A stretch of 18,020 nt of DNA from CAZDUS01 sp964609375 (GTDB taxonomy: Bacteria > Verrucomicrobiota > Kiritimatiellia > CAIKKV01 > CAITUY01). Made by a program: the position numbers and the translations under genes. The stretch spans positions 1-18,020 of the forward strand of contig CAZSSA010000049.1 of NCBI GenBank assembly GCA_964609375.1. The letters run 5' to 3'. Below, one piece after another: positions 1 to 7,403 of the stretch; position 1 is the first letter of the stretch, and every line of letters begins with the position of its first letter. The notes beneath the pieces were generated by a model that did no database searches, had not been told where the DNA came from, and worked only from the letters and a program-made list of their open reading frames with translations.

Positions 1-1043
1 TCGTCCATGAAGGAGACGGCGACATCGCGGTAGGCAGTGGTTGGGGGCAGTTTGTTGCGGTCAGCCAGAAGTTCGGCAACGACGACATCGCCGAAGCCAA
101 GGCCAACGGCGGTGGCCGGCTTACCCCCGAGATCGCCCAGCAGGTTATCGTAGCGACCGCCGCCGAAGATGGCGCGGAAGGAACGGGAGGTATCAAAGCC
201 CTCAAAGACAATTCCGGTGTAGTAGCCGAGACCGCGGATGACGGAAATATCGAAGATCATCCGGTCTTCCAGATGGTAAGCCTTGAGTAATTTGCCAAAG
301 AGGCGCAATTGCTCAACAGACGGCGTGGGTTCACCCAAGGTTCCCACGGCGTCGTCCAGCGACGTGATGTTCATGACCTGAAACGCGGCCTCAATGTGAG
401 TTGAGGGCAGTCCATTTTCCGACAGCAGCTTGGCGATTTCTTGGTCAGGAAGTTTACCGCGTTTATCCAAGGCGAGAAATGTTGCCGCATGATGTTCGCG
501 CGGTATTCCGAGCTTGGCGAGCAGGTCCGAAAGGAGCGCGCGGCTGTTAAAATGTACGCGGATGTCCTTGGAACCGAGTCCGAGTTGTTCCAAGGCGAAA
601 AGTGCTGTGGCGACAATTTCCACTTCGGCGGCGACAGAGGTTTCGCCAATGATGTCCAGATTCCACTGGTAATGCTCACGTTTACGCCCGCGAGACATGC
701 GTTCGTAGCGGAAGCACTGGGCGATGGTGAACCATTTCAGCGGAAAGACCAGTTCGTTTTCCTTGGCCACAATCATACGGGCGAGGGTAGGGGTCATTTC
801 CGCACGGAGAGCCAAGTCGCGATCGCTCTTGTCCTTAAAGGCATATAGTTGATCGGCGATTTCCTCGCCGCCCTTACGCTTAAGGAGGTCGAGGCTTTCG
901 ACCACACAGGCATCATACTGCTCAAACCCGAAGCGGCGGGCCGACATGGTCCACGCATCGAAGATGGCGTTGCGGACAGCCATTTCGTCCGGATAGAAAT
1001 CCCGCATGCCGCGGGGTGGGGCAAAAGAGGCAGGCTGGGACAT
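1..1043 (-). CDS. hisS: Histidyl-tRNA synthetase, 3' end beyond the window
   Basis: Charges tRNA-His with histidine in the cytoplasm (class II aminoacyl-tRNA synthetase). I translated it by hand from the ATG at 1043-1041; 347 full codons lie inside the window and the frame stays open to position 1, so the C-terminal part and anticodon-binding domain are missing. Visible marks: an N-terminal PPRGMRDFYPDE segment (residues 9-20), class II motif 2 around CFRYERMSRGRKREHYQW (110-127), the histidine-specific RGLGYYTGIVFE segment (270-281, with the conserved Arg270) and motif-3-like GGGRYDNLLG (294-303). The wording EMTPTLARM and YYTGIVFEGFD resembles the plant-organelle type of HisRS more than the E. 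coli type. The start lies only 5 nt after the stop of the HU-family gene. No clear Shine-Dalgarno site is seen, so expression probably depends on co-transcription. Identity is secure. Confidence 0.95.
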   Translation of the reverse strand, partial: MSQPASFAPPRGMRDFYPDEMAVRNAIFDAWTMSARRFGFEQYDACVVESLDLLKRKGGEEIADQLYAFKDKSDRDLALRAEMTPTLARMIVAKENELVFPLKWFTIAQCFRYERMSRGRKREHYQWNLDIIGETSVAAEVEIVATALFALEQLGLGSKDIRVHFNSRALLSDLLAKLGIPREHHAATFLALDKRGKLPDQEIAKLLSENGLPSTHIEAAFQVMNITSLDDAVGTLGEPTPSVEQLRLFGKLLKAYHLEDRMIFDISVIRGLGYYTGIVFEGFDTSRSFRAIFGGGRYDNLLGDLGGKPATAVGLGFGDVVVAELLADRNKLPPTTAYRDVAVSFMD

Positions 1044-1048
1044 GTAGA

Positions 1049-1330
1049 TTAGCGGTTGGAGATGACAGCCTTCATGACTTTGCCGGCCTTGAATTTGACA
1101 ACGCGCCGTTCCGGGATAACGACCGTGTTTTCGGGTTTATTCGGATTACGCCCGATTCGAGGCTTACGGGTTTTCACCTCGAAGACACCGAAATCGCGGA
1201 ACTCAACGTTTTCGCCCTTCTTGAGCGCCTCGATGATGTAGTCCAAGGTTTTCTGAAGGACTTGGGTGACTTCCTGCTGGTTTAATTCAGTTTCGCTGGC
1301 GATGCGGACGACAAGTTCGCGCTTGGTCAT
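1049..1330 (-). CDS. HU/IHF-family nucleoid DNA-binding protein
   Basis: A 93-residue histone-like protein, the usual length of the HU/IHF family, which binds and bends DNA as a dimer. The N-terminal helical half (1-45) is followed by the conserved FRDFGVFEV strand (44-52), then the DNA-inserting beta-arm with GRNPNKPE (60-67) and the returning PERRVVKFKAGK segment (73-84). The ERRVVKF wording leans toward the IHF side of the family, but HU versus IHF cannot be settled from one sequence. Its ATG overlaps the proS stop as ATGA (1330-1327), which indicates translational coupling. It also has its own strong ribosome binding site. It sits between two aminoacyl-tRNA synthetase genes. Confidence 0.96.
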   Translation of the reverse strand: MTKRELVVRIASETELNQQEVTQVLQKTLDYIIEALKKGENVEFRDFGVFEVKTRKPRIGRNPNKPENTVVIPERRVVKFKAGKVMKAVISNR

Positions 1331-3039
1331 GATAGTGTAGCTCCTTTAATGATAGATAAGATGTGATTACAGGCACTCGTGATAGGGATCATGGATTTAT
1401 CGGGATCCGCGCGGAGTTTGATCTCGGCGTTGCCCTCGGCGAGAGAGCGTTCGCTAACGACGACACGGATAGGAATACCCAGCAGGTCGGCATCCTTGAA
1501 TTTGACGCCAGGGCGTTCGTCGCGGTCGTCGAACAAGACTTCCACGCCATGAGATTCCAATGCGGCCAGCAGTTCCTCGGCGACGCGCAGGCTTTCGGGA
1601 TGCTGGACATTCGGAACCACGAGGCTGACCTGGAAGGGTGCCACATTCATGGGCCAGATGATGCCGTTGGCGTCGAAAGACTGTTCGATGATGGCCTGCA
1701 GTGTGCGGGTAACGCCGATGCCGTAGCACCCCATGACCGATATCTGGCGGTTGCCTTCGGCGTCCAGGTAGCCGGCATCAAATGCCTTGCTGTACTTGGT
1801 GCCCAATTTGAAGACGTGACCGACTTCGATGCCGCGCTTTTCGCGCAGTTTACTGTTGCAACGCGGGCAGAGGTCTCCTTCGTGCACGATAACGAGGTCA
1901 TAGTATTCCGTGATGTTGGCATCGCGATGGAGGACAACGTTGACGAGATGTGTGTCTGCCGAGTTGGCTCCGGTAGCGTAGACTCGAGGAGTTTTCAGTT
2001 CGGCATCGGCGTAGATCGGGATATTGAGTCCGACCGGGCCGGCAAAGCCGACGGGAGCCCCAGTGACCTTGGCAATGGTGGCGTCATCGGCCATTTGCAA
2101 GGTTACACCGCCGAGGGCACGGCTGAGTTTATGTTCATTCAGGTCGCGATTACCTTGGACCAGCACGGCGATGGGGTTGCCATTGGCCACGTAGATCAAT
2201 GTTTTCAGAAGGTTTGTTGGCTTCAGTTTCAAGAAAGCCGCTACCTCTTCGATAGTTCGCTTGTTAGGGGTGGCTACCGGCTGAGGCAACTGGTCCGTTG
2301 TTTTGGGTTCCAGTTTCAGTTGCGCCCTCTCGGCACGCTCAAGGTTGGCTGCGTAGGCGCAGGCTTCACATTCCGCGAGTCCGTCTTCACCGGAATCCGC
2401 CAGTACCATGAATTCGTGGGAAAAGTTGCCGCCCATCGCGCCGGTGTCGGCCTCGACCACCTTGGTTTTCAGGCCGCAGCGCTTAAAGATGCGGACATAG
2501 GCGTCATACATGGCCTGATAACTGGCGTCGGCGGCTTCCCAGCTGACGTCGAAGCTGTAAGCGTCCTTCATGCTGAATTCCTTGGCGCGCATGAGGCCGA
2601 AGCGGGGCCGGATTTCGTCGCGGAATTTTGTCTGAATCTGGTAGAACGTTTTTGGGAGCTGGCGGTATGAGTTAATCTGGCGGGCGGCGAGATCGGTGAT
2701 GACTTCCTCGTGGGTGGGGCCGAGCACCATTTCGCGGTCCTGGCGGTCGCGAATCTTGAACATGGCATCGCGCAGGACTTCGTAGCGGCCGGACTGATCC
2801 CAGATTTCGCGGGGCTGGAGGGCTGGCATCAGGACTTCGATGGCGCCGGCTCGGTCCATTTCCTCGCGGACAATACGCTCCACCTTTCGCAGGGCTCGGA
2901 GTCCGAGCGGGAGGAAAGTGTAGAGGCCGCCGCCGAGCTTCATGATTAAACTGGCACGCATCATCAGTTTGTGGCTGTTGATTTCAGCATCCTGAGGTGC
3001 GTCGCGGAGAGTAGAAATAAGAGTTTGTGACCAGCGCAT
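1327..3039 (-). CDS. proS: Prolyl-tRNA synthetase, bacterial type
   Basis: Charges tRNA-Pro with proline in the cytoplasm. At 570 residues it has the usual length of the bacterial form with an internal editing domain. In order: class II motif 1 region with GGGLYTFLPLG (36-46); PTHEE loop (108-112); motif 2 TKFRDEIRPRFGLMRAKEF (137-155); CEAC (224-227); YbaK-like INS editing domain at about 235-385 with Lys279, which aligns by position with the editing lysine of E. coli ProRS; CPRC (391-394) and GIEVGHVFKLGTKYS (403-417); motif 3 GCYGIGVTRTL (437-447); C-terminal anticodon-binding domain with DDRDERPGVKFKDADLLGIP (504-523). The ATG at 3039 has an AGGAA site 6 nt upstream (3046-3050). The stop overlaps the HU-family start. 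Confidence 0.98.
   Translation of the reverse strand: MRWSQTLISTLRDAPQDAEINSHKLMMRASLIMKLGGGLYTFLPLGLRALRKVERIVREEMDRAGAIEVLMPALQPREIWDQSGRYEVLRDAMFKIRDRQDREMVLGPTHEEVITDLAARQINSYRQLPKTFYQIQTKFRDEIRPRFGLMRAKEFSMKDAYSFDVSWEAADASYQAMYDAYVRIFKRCGLKTKVVEADTGAMGGNFSHEFMVLADSGEDGLAECEACAYAANLERAERAQLKLEPKTTDQLPQPVATPNKRTIEEVAAFLKLKPTNLLKTLIYVANGNPIAVLVQGNRDLNEHKLSRALGGVTLQMADDATIAKVTGAPVGFAGPVGLNIPIYADAELKTPRVYATGANSADTHLVNVVLHRDANITEYYDLVIVHEGDLCPRCNSKLREKRGIEVGHVFKLGTKYSKAFDAGYLDAEGNRQISVMGCYGIGVTRTLQAIIEQSFDANGIIWPMNVAPFQVSLVVPNVQHPESLRVAEELLAALESHGVEVLFDDRDERPGVKFKDADLLGIPIRVVVSERSLAEGNAEIKLRADPDKSMIPITSACNHILSIIKGATLS
1341..1347 (-). promoter_or_regulatory. Shine-Dalgarno site of the HU-family gene
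   Basis: On the minus strand this reads AAAGGAG, 10 nt before the ATG at 1330. It lies inside the 3' end of proS. The HU-family gene therefore has independent ribosome entry as well as the ATGA overlap, which would allow a higher yield than its neighbours from the same mRNA. Confidence 0.7.
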
Positions 3040-3072
3040 CGTGAGTTCCTATTGCAACCTGAAAAGGGATGC

Positions 3073-3101
3073 ATTTGACACAATGAAAAGGGGTTATGCA
3101 A
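3073..3101 (-). promoter_or_regulatory. Possible sigma70-type promoter for proS
   Basis: In the 80-nt glgB-proS gap, the minus strand carries TTGCAT (3101-3096), a 17-nt spacer and TCAAAT (3078-3073), followed by the proS start about 34 nt downstream. The matches to consensus are 3 of 6 and 4 of 6. The spacing is right but the boxes are weak. It would separate the proS-HU-hisS block from the upstream genes. I see no intrinsic terminator after glgB. Confidence 0.3.
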
Positions 3102-3119
3102 GATAAATTGATGACGGCT

Positions 3120-5261
3120 TCAGGACGGTTTCAGAACCAGCGCTGTGCGAGAAGGGAGATAAGCCTTGATGATCTCAGGGCCACCGGGGTTTGACATTCT
3201 GAAGTATTCGGTCGCGGGAAGAACGCGTCCGAATCCGCCGAATAAAGGGCTGTCGCTGTCCAATAACAGGGTATATCTGCCAGACGTGGCTGGGATTGGA
3301 TAGTCGGTGAAGGACTTCGTCGGGTTGAAGTTAAAAATGAAAATCAGCCCTGTTCGCTCGAAGGCGAGAACTTGATCGGAGATATGATCGGAGAGAAAGT
3401 GGGGCCCCGTGACGTCCAGAAGTTTGTAGTCACTCCCGAGGAACATCATCGACTTGTCGAATTCAGCAAGGAAGCGGTATCGGAGATTGGTGTCGTCCCG
3501 CAAATGCCACTGGCGGCGGGCGTAGTGGCAGCTCCAGTTGTTGCCTTCCCTGGGGAAATCGATCCATTCCGGATGGCCGAATTCATTCCCCATGAAGTTC
3601 AAGTAGCCATGGCCTGCCGTGGCGAAGGTGATCAGGCGGATCATTTTATGCAGGGCCATGCCACGATCCACACGCAGGCTGGCGCCAGAGGTGTTCATGC
3701 TCGTGTACATCTCGCGCTCGATCAGGCGGAAGATGAGCGTTTGATCGCCGACCAAGGCCTGATCATGGGATTCGGCATAGGAGATGGTTTTTTCGTCACC
3801 ACGCCGGTTGGTCAGTTCGTAATAGAGATTCCCCATGTGCCAGTGCTCATCCGGAATCTCCTTGATCAGTTTAATCCAGTAATCGGGGGTTCCCATGGCG
3901 AGGCGGTAATCGAATCCAATGCCACCGTCGTTAGCGGGAGAGGCCAGGCCTGGCATGCCGCTCACATCCTCGGCGATTGTCATGGCGTCCGGCCTGACGG
4001 TGTGAATGACTTTGTTGGCGAGGGCCAGATAGACGAGAGCATCTTCGTCCGTGTTGGCATTAAAGTAGTCATCGTACCCTGTGAAGCGCTTACCGAGGCC
4101 GTGATCGAAATACAACATGCTGGTAACACCGTCAACGCGGAAGCCGTCGAAATGGAATTCATCGAGCCAGTATCGGCAATTGGAAAGGAGGAAATGAAGG
4201 ACTTCGGTTTTTCCGTAGTCGAAGCAGCGTGAATCCCAGGCGACATGGTTTCCGCGGTCGCCGGCGTGGAAATACTGGTAGAGGGTGCCGTCGAAGCGGC
4301 TGAGGCCTTCGGTCTCGTTTTTGACGGAGTGGGAGTGGACAAGGTCCATGATGACAGCGATGCCGGCAGTATGGGCGGCATCGACAAGTGATTTGAGTTC
4401 CTCGGGGGTTCCGAAACGGGAGGAAGCGGCGAAGTAGTTCCCAACATGATATCCAAAGGAACCGTAGTAAGGATGTTCCTGAATCGCCATGAGCTGGATG
4501 GTATTATAGCCGGCGTCCAGGATACGCGGCAGGATTTTATCACGGTATTCGACATAGGTTCCGATGCGCGCCTCATCCTGAGCCATGCCGACGTGAGATT
4601 CGTAAATGCGCGGGGCGGTTTGGGAGCGGCGGAAAGAGGGGGTCCGCCATTGGTATGGGGAAAGCGGTTTCCAGACTTGTGCACTGAAGACCTTGGTTTG
4701 TTCGTCTTGAACAACCCGGCGTGCATAGGCGGGAAGTCGTTCGCCGGAACCGCCGGACCAATGAAGGATGAGCTTAAAAAGGTCGCCATGCTTGATGGCG
4801 TCATGAGGTAACCGTAATTCCCAAACCCCGTTTGGCATTGACGTGAAACGGAACGCGGGGTCAATTTTCCAGTTTGAGAAGGTGCCGTATAAGGAAACGT
4901 CCGTCGCCTTTGGAGCCCATTCCCGCATGACCCACTCCTTGGCGGTGTAGTGCAGACCGAAATATTCATGCCCGGATGCAAAATCAGCGAGCGATATTTT
5001 GTTGTCGGTCAGGCGGGCTTCTGCTTGCTTAATTTTGCCTAGGCGGTGGCGGATTGTTGGTTCAAAGGGGATAAGGAGAGGGTCATGTCGGATGATGGCA
5101 GGGGTTTCGGATGGGGAGACGCGGCCGGGGTTCCCGTGGATCTCGGGGCTGGCGCTGGCGACTGGAGATGTTGTCGCTATTTTTTGGTTTGGCACAGAAG
5201 TGTGTCTCCGGAAATAATGGCGGTCAGGGACGGGAAATTTCAAACGTTCTGGACTGTCCAT
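3120..5261 (-). CDS. glgB: 1,4-alpha-glucan (glycogen) branching enzyme, eukaryotic GBE1-type
   Basis: Makes alpha-1,6 branches in glycogen (GH13). Numbering is from the ATG at 5261 (713 residues). In order: an N-terminal tail of about 60 residues, probably disordered; a helical segment with DPLLIPFEPTIRHRL (60-74); a CBM48 domain (about 95-195); the (beta/alpha)8 catalytic barrel; a C-terminal beta domain. Catalytic residues: nucleophile Asp377 in FRVDG, acid/base Glu431 in IAEDVSGMPG, Asp500 in ESHDQ. The phrases EHPYYGSFGYHVGNYFA and IAEDVSGMPG are typical of the animal, fungal and plant enzyme rather than E. coli GlgB. The start is uncertain. The ATG at 5261, or a GTG at 5267, overlaps the Hsp70 3' end by about 40 nt. 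A GTG at 5195 has a CGGAG site 10 nt upstream and avoids the overlap. All three keep the conserved domains. No other glycogen gene is in the window. Confidence 0.95.
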   Translation of the reverse strand: MDSPERLKFPVPDRHYFRRHTSVPNQKIATTSPVASASPEIHGNPGRVSPSETPAIIRHDPLLIPFEPTIRHRLGKIKQAEARLTDNKISLADFASGHEYFGLHYTAKEWVMREWAPKATDVSLYGTFSNWKIDPAFRFTSMPNGVWELRLPHDAIKHGDLFKLILHWSGGSGERLPAYARRVVQDEQTKVFSAQVWKPLSPYQWRTPSFRRSQTAPRIYESHVGMAQDEARIGTYVEYRDKILPRILDAGYNTIQLMAIQEHPYYGSFGYHVGNYFAASSRFGTPEELKSLVDAAHTAGIAVIMDLVHSHSVKNETEGLSRFDGTLYQYFHAGDRGNHVAWDSRCFDYGKTEVLHFLLSNCRYWLDEFHFDGFRVDGVTSMLYFDHGLGKRFTGYDDYFNANTDEDALVYLALANKVIHTVRPDAMTIAEDVSGMPGLASPANDGGIGFDYRLAMGTPDYWIKLIKEIPDEHWHMGNLYYELTNRRGDEKTISYAESHDQALVGDQTLIFRLIEREMYTSMNTSGASLRVDRGMALHKMIRLITFATAGHGYLNFMGNEFGHPEWIDFPREGNNWSCHYARRQWHLRDDTNLRYRFLAEFDKSMMFLGSDYKLLDVTGPHFLSDHISDQVLAFERTGLIFIFNFNPTKSFTDYPIPATSGRYTLLLDSDSPLFGGFGRVLPATEYFRMSNPGGPEIIKAYLPSRTALVLKPS

Positions 5262-6798
5262 CGCCACCGCGTGTCATGGTGACCGTGATGATTCCATCGG
5301 CATCGCATGCGTAGGTTTCGACGGTATCCGCCGACAGATCCTCCCGTGCAACAATGTCGGCTGGCGAGATATTGGCGGTTAGCGGCAGGGATGGGTCATA
5401 GGGGAAGAGGACTTCTGACCAAGGACGAAGTCCAGCTGAAGGGTAGCCCTTTTCGTCCACGGCAGTGCATTCCAGGAATCGCAGATGACCGATGTTATGG
5501 CGCGGGGTATAGGACACGATACGGGTAACCGGAGCCGCATTGAGTTCGGGTAATCGCATTCCTGCCGCGAAGATAGGCGCAAAGATTTCCTGTGAACCGT
5601 GATGAGCCAGTCGGATGACTCCAAAATGCCGACTGAATATTTCGCTGACGTGGGTGGCTTCTGCGCCATGGATTGCTGCTCCCATGGCGGTTGCCGAAAA
5701 CGGTTTATCGGTGGTCAACACGCGAATACCCGGGAAACGACGGGTTACCAGTCGGGCGGCCAGAGGCAGGCGGGATGAGCCTCCCACAAGGTAGATGGCG
5801 TCAAGTGAATCTGCTCCCGATTGAATTGGGTCGAAGCCCGCCTGCCGGATCACATCGGCGAGTTTTTCGATGGCGGGTTGCAGGAGGTCGGTCAGACTTT
5901 TTTCGTAGATAGCGGTTGGTATACGGCAGAGTGGGCCGGAGAAGCCAATTTCTTCCGGATCCAGCGTTAATTGGCGAACGGTGCCGAGGCTCATGCGTTC
6001 TTTTTCGCGACAGGCGTGCATAATAAGCAACGTCTGCTGGAAATGAGAAAGACCGTCGAATTTGATGTTGAGTTTTTCGGCGAATAGACGCGCGAGGGCC
6101 TCATCAAAATCATCGCCACCCAGTTGTTCAATGCCGGCGGAGGCAGCGACGGTGTAGTCCTGCCCGTTGATTTTGACGACAGAGGCGTCAAAGGTTCCTC
6201 CTCCCAGGTCGAAGACAGCGGCGGCTACGTTAACCTGCCTGGCTTTGGCGCGGTCGCCGTGGACGAGGCGGTCGGCGAGTTCAATGGCGGCGGCTGAGGG
6301 TTCGTTTAGAGTGGACACTATTTGGAAGCCGGCATCCCTGAACGATTTTCGTGTGATGTATCGCTGGGCGCCGTTGGCGTTGGCGGGCCAGGTCAGTACG
6401 GTCTCCAGCGGTTCGTCTTGGGGGAACATGGCGGAGCGGCGAACCGAAGCATGTACTGCCCTTGCGAATTGAACGAAAGCATCACTGATGTCAAGACCAC
6501 CAGACCATAAGTGGCTGGCAAAGCGTCCGCCATCAGCGTAGTCACGAAGGATCCGTTTGAATGACCGGAAAGGAATGTAGCGCTCGCCAGCACCGGGTTC
6601 AACGAGAGCACGTTCAGCTTCGGAACCAAACCGGTATTCCCCGGTAAGTTTGTCAAAAACGAGCAAAGAGGGGAACGTTTCGCGGATCACGCGTCCAATC
6701 GCGGTATCGACCACCTGGGGAACCAAGGGATAGCGTCCACGGTCGGCGCAGACCACAACCGTGTTGGTCGTTCCGTAATCAATACCCAGACGAGCCAT
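5224..6798 (-). CDS. Short, lid-less Hsp70 (DnaK-like) chaperone
   Basis: A 524-residue Hsp70-family ATPase, predicted cytoplasmic. The ATPase signatures are present: phosphate-1 IDYGTTNTVV (6-15), NEPSAAAIE (165-173), phosphate-2 VFDLGGGTFDAS (195-206) and adenosine-binding IYLVGGSSRLP (335-345). After the nucleotide-binding domain only about 140 residues follow. They look like a shortened beta-sandwich substrate domain (about 390-520), with no helical lid and no acidic C-terminal tail; canonical DnaK has about 640 residues. It is therefore a divergent paralogue rather than the housekeeping DnaK. I chose the ATG at 6798 because GGAGGG lies 7 nt upstream and the conserved IDYGTTN begins at once; an upstream ATG at 6864 would add 22 unsupported residues. 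The gene starts 2 nt after the GrpE-like gene, which suggests a chaperone and exchange-factor pair. The true client is unknown. Confidence 0.92.
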   Translation of the reverse strand: MARLGIDYGTTNTVVVCADRGRYPLVPQVVDTAIGRVIRETFPSLLVFDKLTGEYRFGSEAERALVEPGAGERYIPFRSFKRILRDYADGGRFASHLWSGGLDISDAFVQFARAVHASVRRSAMFPQDEPLETVLTWPANANGAQRYITRKSFRDAGFQIVSTLNEPSAAAIELADRLVHGDRAKARQVNVAAAVFDLGGGTFDASVVKINGQDYTVAASAGIEQLGGDDFDEALARLFAEKLNIKFDGLSHFQQTLLIMHACREKERMSLGTVRQLTLDPEEIGFSGPLCRIPTAIYEKSLTDLLQPAIEKLADVIRQAGFDPIQSGADSLDAIYLVGGSSRLPLAARLVTRRFPGIRVLTTDKPFSATAMGAAIHGAEATHVSEIFSRHFGVIRLAHHGSQEIFAPIFAAGMRLPELNAAPVTRIVSYTPRHNIGHLRFLECTAVDEKGYPSAGLRPWSEVLFPYDPSLPLTANISPADIVAREDLSADTVETYACDADGIITVTMTRGGDGQSRTFEISRP

Positions 6799-6800
6799 TG

Positions 6801-7328
6801 CTAAGCCCTCCGGTTGATGGAAACAATGGCTTTGGTGAGGACCTGGCCACGAGCGGTGCGGCATCCAGAGTGAAGGGTCTCGACAATGACGCCATCCGGA
6901 AGTTTCGGGTCCTGGACTTCCCTGCCCACGATGTGAATGACAGGGTCGAGGTGTTCAAGACGTTCGGCATCGAACGTAACAGCGCCCATCTCTTCCATAA
7001 GGGAATCCATTCGGTCCAGCGTATCGCGCGCTTGTGGCGGAATTGAGTGCCGGATGGCAGCCAGTTTTTGCAGAAACCCGGTCATTCTGTTCTCAATAAT
7101 GTCGCCAAGCACGCGGCGAATAGCGTCAACTTCATCGCTGCTGTTGGCAGGCAAGAGCGGCGACTGTTTTTCGATGGTGGTTCGTAGTGTGGACAATTCC
7201 TTGATCAATACATTGATGGGGGACGTTGGAGCACTGGTGATCTTGGCTGCGGCTGGTTTAGTTTTGGGAAGGGTGCGTTTGGTCGCTTTTTTACGGGGAG
7301 TCAATGTTGTGTGTTTTTTTGCAGGCAT
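6801..7328 (-). CDS. GrpE-like nucleotide exchange factor
   Basis: A 175-residue protein that I read as a divergent GrpE, the factor that releases ADP from Hsp70. Residues 1-35 are rich in Lys, Thr and Pro and look disordered. Residues 36-115 are predicted helical or coiled-coil, as in the GrpE dimer stalk. The C-terminal part follows the GrpE beta-domain pattern: GAVTFDAERLEHLDPVIHI (115-133), then D-G-x-I-V-E-T-L-x-S-G-C (145-156), then G-Q-V-L-T-K-A-I-V-S (161-170), which matches the family's DG-x-I-x-E-x-L-x-x-GY...G-x-VLR-x-A-x-V-x-V. Being 2 nt upstream of an Hsp70 gene supports this strongly. The ATG at 7328 has AGGAG 7 nt upstream; an in-frame start at 7397 would add 23 residues across the leader. 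No CIRCE heat-shock operator is visible upstream. Confidence 0.8.
   Translation of the reverse strand: MPAKKHTTLTPRKKATKRTLPKTKPAAAKITSAPTSPINVLIKELSTLRTTIEKQSPLLPANSSDEVDAIRRVLGDIIENRMTGFLQKLAAIRHSIPPQARDTLDRMDSLMEEMGAVTFDAERLEHLDPVIHIVGREVQDPKLPDGVIVETLHSGCRTARGQVLTKAIVSINRRA
6806..6811 (-). promoter_or_regulatory. Shine-Dalgarno site that fixes the Hsp70-like start
   Basis: It reads GGAGGG on the minus strand, 7 nt before the ATG at 6798. It decides for this start over the in-frame ATG at 6864 and lies within the last codons of the GrpE-like gene. Confidence 0.8.
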
Positions 7329-7335
7329 GGTCGTG

Positions 7336-7340
7336 CTCCT
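7336..7340 (-). promoter_or_regulatory. Shine-Dalgarno site that fixes the GrpE-like start
   Basis: It reads AGGAG on the minus strand, 7 nt before the ATG at 7328. It favours this start over the in-frame candidate at 7397. Confidence 0.75.
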
Positions 7341-7348
7341 GTTGGTTG

Positions 7349-7362
7349 AATAACTATTTATT
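7349..7362 (-). repeat. Short AT-rich inverted repeat in the leader of the GrpE-like gene
   Basis: AATAA-CTAT-TTATT is a perfect 5-bp inverted repeat in the 75-nt gap between the PEGA/LecA-like lipoprotein gene and the GrpE-like gene. It could be part of an operator or mean nothing, as AT-rich arms this short arise by chance. It is not followed by a T-run that would make it a terminator. Confidence 0.25.
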
Positions 7363-7403
7363 GAGGGATAGGCTAGGCGACTGGAGGATAAAATCAAGCA
7401 CTA

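Noticed and set aside
1363..2670. 435-codon open frame on the plus strand opposite proS
   Set aside because: proS is unmistakable on the other strand. The antisense product shows no motif and no ribosome site.
3372..4232. 286-codon open frame on the plus strand opposite glgB
   Set aside because: It lies over the conserved catalytic barrel of the branching enzyme and is explained by the codon bias of that gene.
6799..6864. Longer N-terminus for the Hsp70-like protein (ATG at 6864)
   Set aside because: It would overlap the GrpE-like gene by 64 nt and add 22 residues before the conserved ATPase start. The ATG at 6798 has GGAGGG at ideal spacing.
7329..7403. CIRCE-type or other heat-shock operator before the GrpE-like gene
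   Set aside because: No TTAGCACTC-N9-GAGTGCTAA pattern is present; only a short AT-rich repeat is seen.
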